A stretch of DNA of 64,000 nt from the NCBI GenBank assembly GCA_012845835.1, contig JABAKD010000019.1, positions 14,371,420 through 14,435,419 on the forward strand, read 5' to 3'. Position numbers and translations under genes: made by a program. This document shows positions 62,391-64,000 of this stretch, one piece after another. The notes below the pieces were generated by a model. The model made no database searches, had not been told where the DNA came from, and was given only the letters and a program-made list of their open reading frames with translations. The stretch's first letter is position 1. Every line of letters starts with the position of its first letter. The DNA comes from Undaria pinnatifida. Its lineage: Eukaryota; Sar; Phaeophyceae; Laminariales; Alariaceae.

Positions 62391-63480
62391 GCCCTCTCCT
62401 TCCCCGCCACCCGCAACATGGCCTAGACCTAGCACCACGTGTATAGCAAACTCCTACATCTGTGCGACCTAAAGATGTTGTTTAAAAAACCCTTTTGCCC
62501 CACCCCCAACCCCTCGAACGCTCCGCCCTCTCCTCACTGGTTGTACGACGTACAGGATATACATGATAAACTGGTGCATTCTTTCCAAAACCGTCAGATG
62601 TATCCCCTTAAAGGATTTATAGTTGCCACGCACAGATTGAGCTGCCCGGCCTGTCCCGCCCCCCCCCGCCCCCCCCCCCGCTCCCTCTTGACCAAACCCA
62701 GGCCCCCACGTCCTTATAAACTCCGGCCTCCCCTCACCGGTTATTCGACTTATAGGAATCACTTGATAAACTGATGCATGTCCTTCCACAGCTGTCAGGT
62801 TTTGTCCCCCTCAGAAACGGGTTTTATAGTTTCCGCGCACAGACTGACTAAGATCACCCTGTTGACCCTGATAGCCGCACTGTAGTAGTTGCAAAGGGAG
62901 TCGCCGACCTATATCCTTAATAAGGACATCGCAACACGTAATCCGCGCGATCGGAGCATCACACGCAGCTTGCAAAGATGAGTTTGGACAAAATCCTCGA
63001 TCTCACAGCTGGAGTGTATTTTTATTTTTCAAATATGTACTTCGTATTATATGTAAGGTTTTGTCCCCCTTGGTGAGGGCTATACAGTTTCCGTGCGCTG
63101 AACAATGGCTGAATGAATGTCTTATCGATACGGCAGTCCTCTTGACCCTGGCATTAGCAGGGGAGTCTGTCGCTGACCTGTATTCTTCACGAGGGAGTAC
63201 ACACCCCGTCACACGCGCGATCAAAGTATCACACGCACCTACCTTGCAAGGCTGAGATTTAATCGACAAATCATTTTTGGTCCATCTCACAGCTAGCTAG
63301 CTGCTGAAGAAGTGTATTTTTCATTATTTCTATATTATGAAAAATGAAAATGCACTCCAGCTGTGACATCGAATATTTTGTCGAAACTCATATTTGCAAG
63401 CTGTGTGTGTGATACTCCGATCGCGCGTGTTACGAGTTGTGTGTCCTCATTAAGGATACGATATAGGTCGGCGACTCCCC
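61985..63480. repeat. GCTTGCAAAGATGAG / CAGCTGGAGTGTATT repeat cluster
   Basis: Direct copies near 62010, 62110, 62965 and 63230 and an inverted copy at 63345-63480. The segment GGAGTCGCCGACCTATATCC at 62888 reappears reversed at 63455-63475, making a large inverted repeat around 63.2 kb. Poly-C/poly-pyrimidine stretches continue to 62.76 kb. Confidence 0.65.
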
Positions 63481-63494
63481 TTACAACTATATAT

Positions 63495-63797
63495 ATTTGT
63501 TGCGTTTTTCGACCGCACACAGGTAGTAGTGCAGTACTGACGGTCGCTGCGTACCCTTGGTAGGAGTACTGGCTGTGCGCAACCGGATACCTGGTATGTT
63601 GCCGGTGTTATACAATCGTCGTGACTTCGCACGGGTAGGTATCCTCGCAATTTTAGTGTGGTTTAGCTGTGCTCACAGTGCGCAGATGTATGTCGGCAAC
63701 TGACCACACCCTGTGTATATTATAAAAATGTCTGTATACAGTAGTAGTACCTAGTGTACGCAGTAGGCACACTGTAAGCGAAACGTGCATGAAATGA
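63495..63797 (-). repeat. Inverted third copy of a duplicated segment
   Basis: The reverse complement matches 42.5-42.85 kb (unit 1) and 60.15-60.48 kb (unit 2), the region just inside intron 1 of lipases B and C: CAGTTGCCGACATACATCTG, CAGCCAGTACTC, the ACGGTCGCTGCGTACCC block and GTAAGCGAAACGTGCAT. It ends at a family-1 MITE. Confidence 0.7.
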
Positions 63798-63805
63798 TGA
63801 AGAAG

Positions 63806-64000
63806 CGACGCCTGCTACGACAGAAGTGCACCACTTATTTTCTGAGGTTTCTCAATTCGGGAGCTTAAGACATGACCATCCTCTCAAAAACTGATTTGGA
63901 CAAAAAAAAACAATCTGCTCCCGGATGAATAACGCCCCCATGGCCTAGGTACTCAACGAGAATCATGCAAAAGGAAATGTCGTACATTGTACAAGTAGTA
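63806..64000 (+). mobile_element. MITE family 1, cut by the window end
   Basis: Starts GCCTGCTACGACAGAAGTGC. The core is well preserved (TTCGGGAGCTTAAGACATGA, CCCATGGCCTAGGTACTCAA, AACGAGAATCATGCAAAAGG) and runs off the right edge. Confidence 0.7.

Noticed and set aside
1-64000. LTR retrotransposons, retrovirus-like or Polinton-like elements
   Set aside because: No paired long direct terminal repeats and no reverse transcriptase, integrase or capsid motifs were recognised.
1-64000. tRNA, rRNA genes and CRISPR arrays
   Set aside because: No complete tRNA cloverleaf seen (only a tRNA-like SINE head at 31.41 kb), no rRNA stretches, and the tandem arrays lack unique spacers.

Overview
The window looks like nuclear DNA of a eukaryote. 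Genes are split by many GT-AG introns of about 0.4-3.7 kb, the sequence is rich in DNA transposons and satellites, and short CCCTAA/TTAGGG telomere-like arrays occur inside it. No bacterial gene organisation is visible. The lipase type, intron density and repeat style would fit a photosynthetic stramenopile such as a brown alga, but that is a low-confidence guess.

The recognisable host genes are three copies of one class-3 (alpha/beta hydrolase) lipase. Copy A is on the + strand (7.8-19.8 kb). Copies B (34.5-43.0 kb) and C (52.1-60.6 kb) are on the - strand. All three share the same exon lengths and phases. The N-terminal exon (ATG, MGSS start) is visible only for B and C, and the C-terminal exon only for A. 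The catalytic Ser (GHSLGG), Asp (NNNDIVP) and His (HVGTEIY) are present in all. C is open through every exon seen. B has a one-base deletion in exon 4 and is probably a recent pseudogene.

B and C sit in two direct copies of a large segmental duplication: unit 1 about 22.5-43.6 kb and unit 2 about 45.9-61.4 kb, separated by a 2.3 kb spacer. The alignable order is the same in both, so insertions present in only one unit can be placed after the duplication. Unit 1 alone carries a 4.4 kb decayed hAT transposon (27.70-32.14 kb) with a tRNA-related SINE inside it, a second 5'-truncated SINE (42.2 kb), MITEs, and a 2.4 kb block of satellites (24.5-27.0 kb). Unit 2 alone carries a MITE (53.6 kb), expanded AAC arrays and a GGGTC array. 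An inverted fragment of the same duplicated sequence at 63.5-63.8 kb hints at a further copy beyond the right edge.

Left part: 1-5.5 kb holds no gene I can support. Two MITE families appear from 5.5 kb onward; one of them (three copies) ends in a perfect 18-bp palindrome. Lipase A has unusual introns: they contain partial degenerate copies ('echoes') of its own exons next to intact splice signals, a 1.46 kb ACT-triplet array, and a 1.0 kb Harbinger-type element with identical 53-bp inverted ends. 19.8-22.5 kb is largely featureless. The spacer at 43.6-45.9 kb holds a MITE, a hairpin and a long-armed foldback element. The right end (61.4-63.8 kb) is a C-rich, repeat-built stretch.
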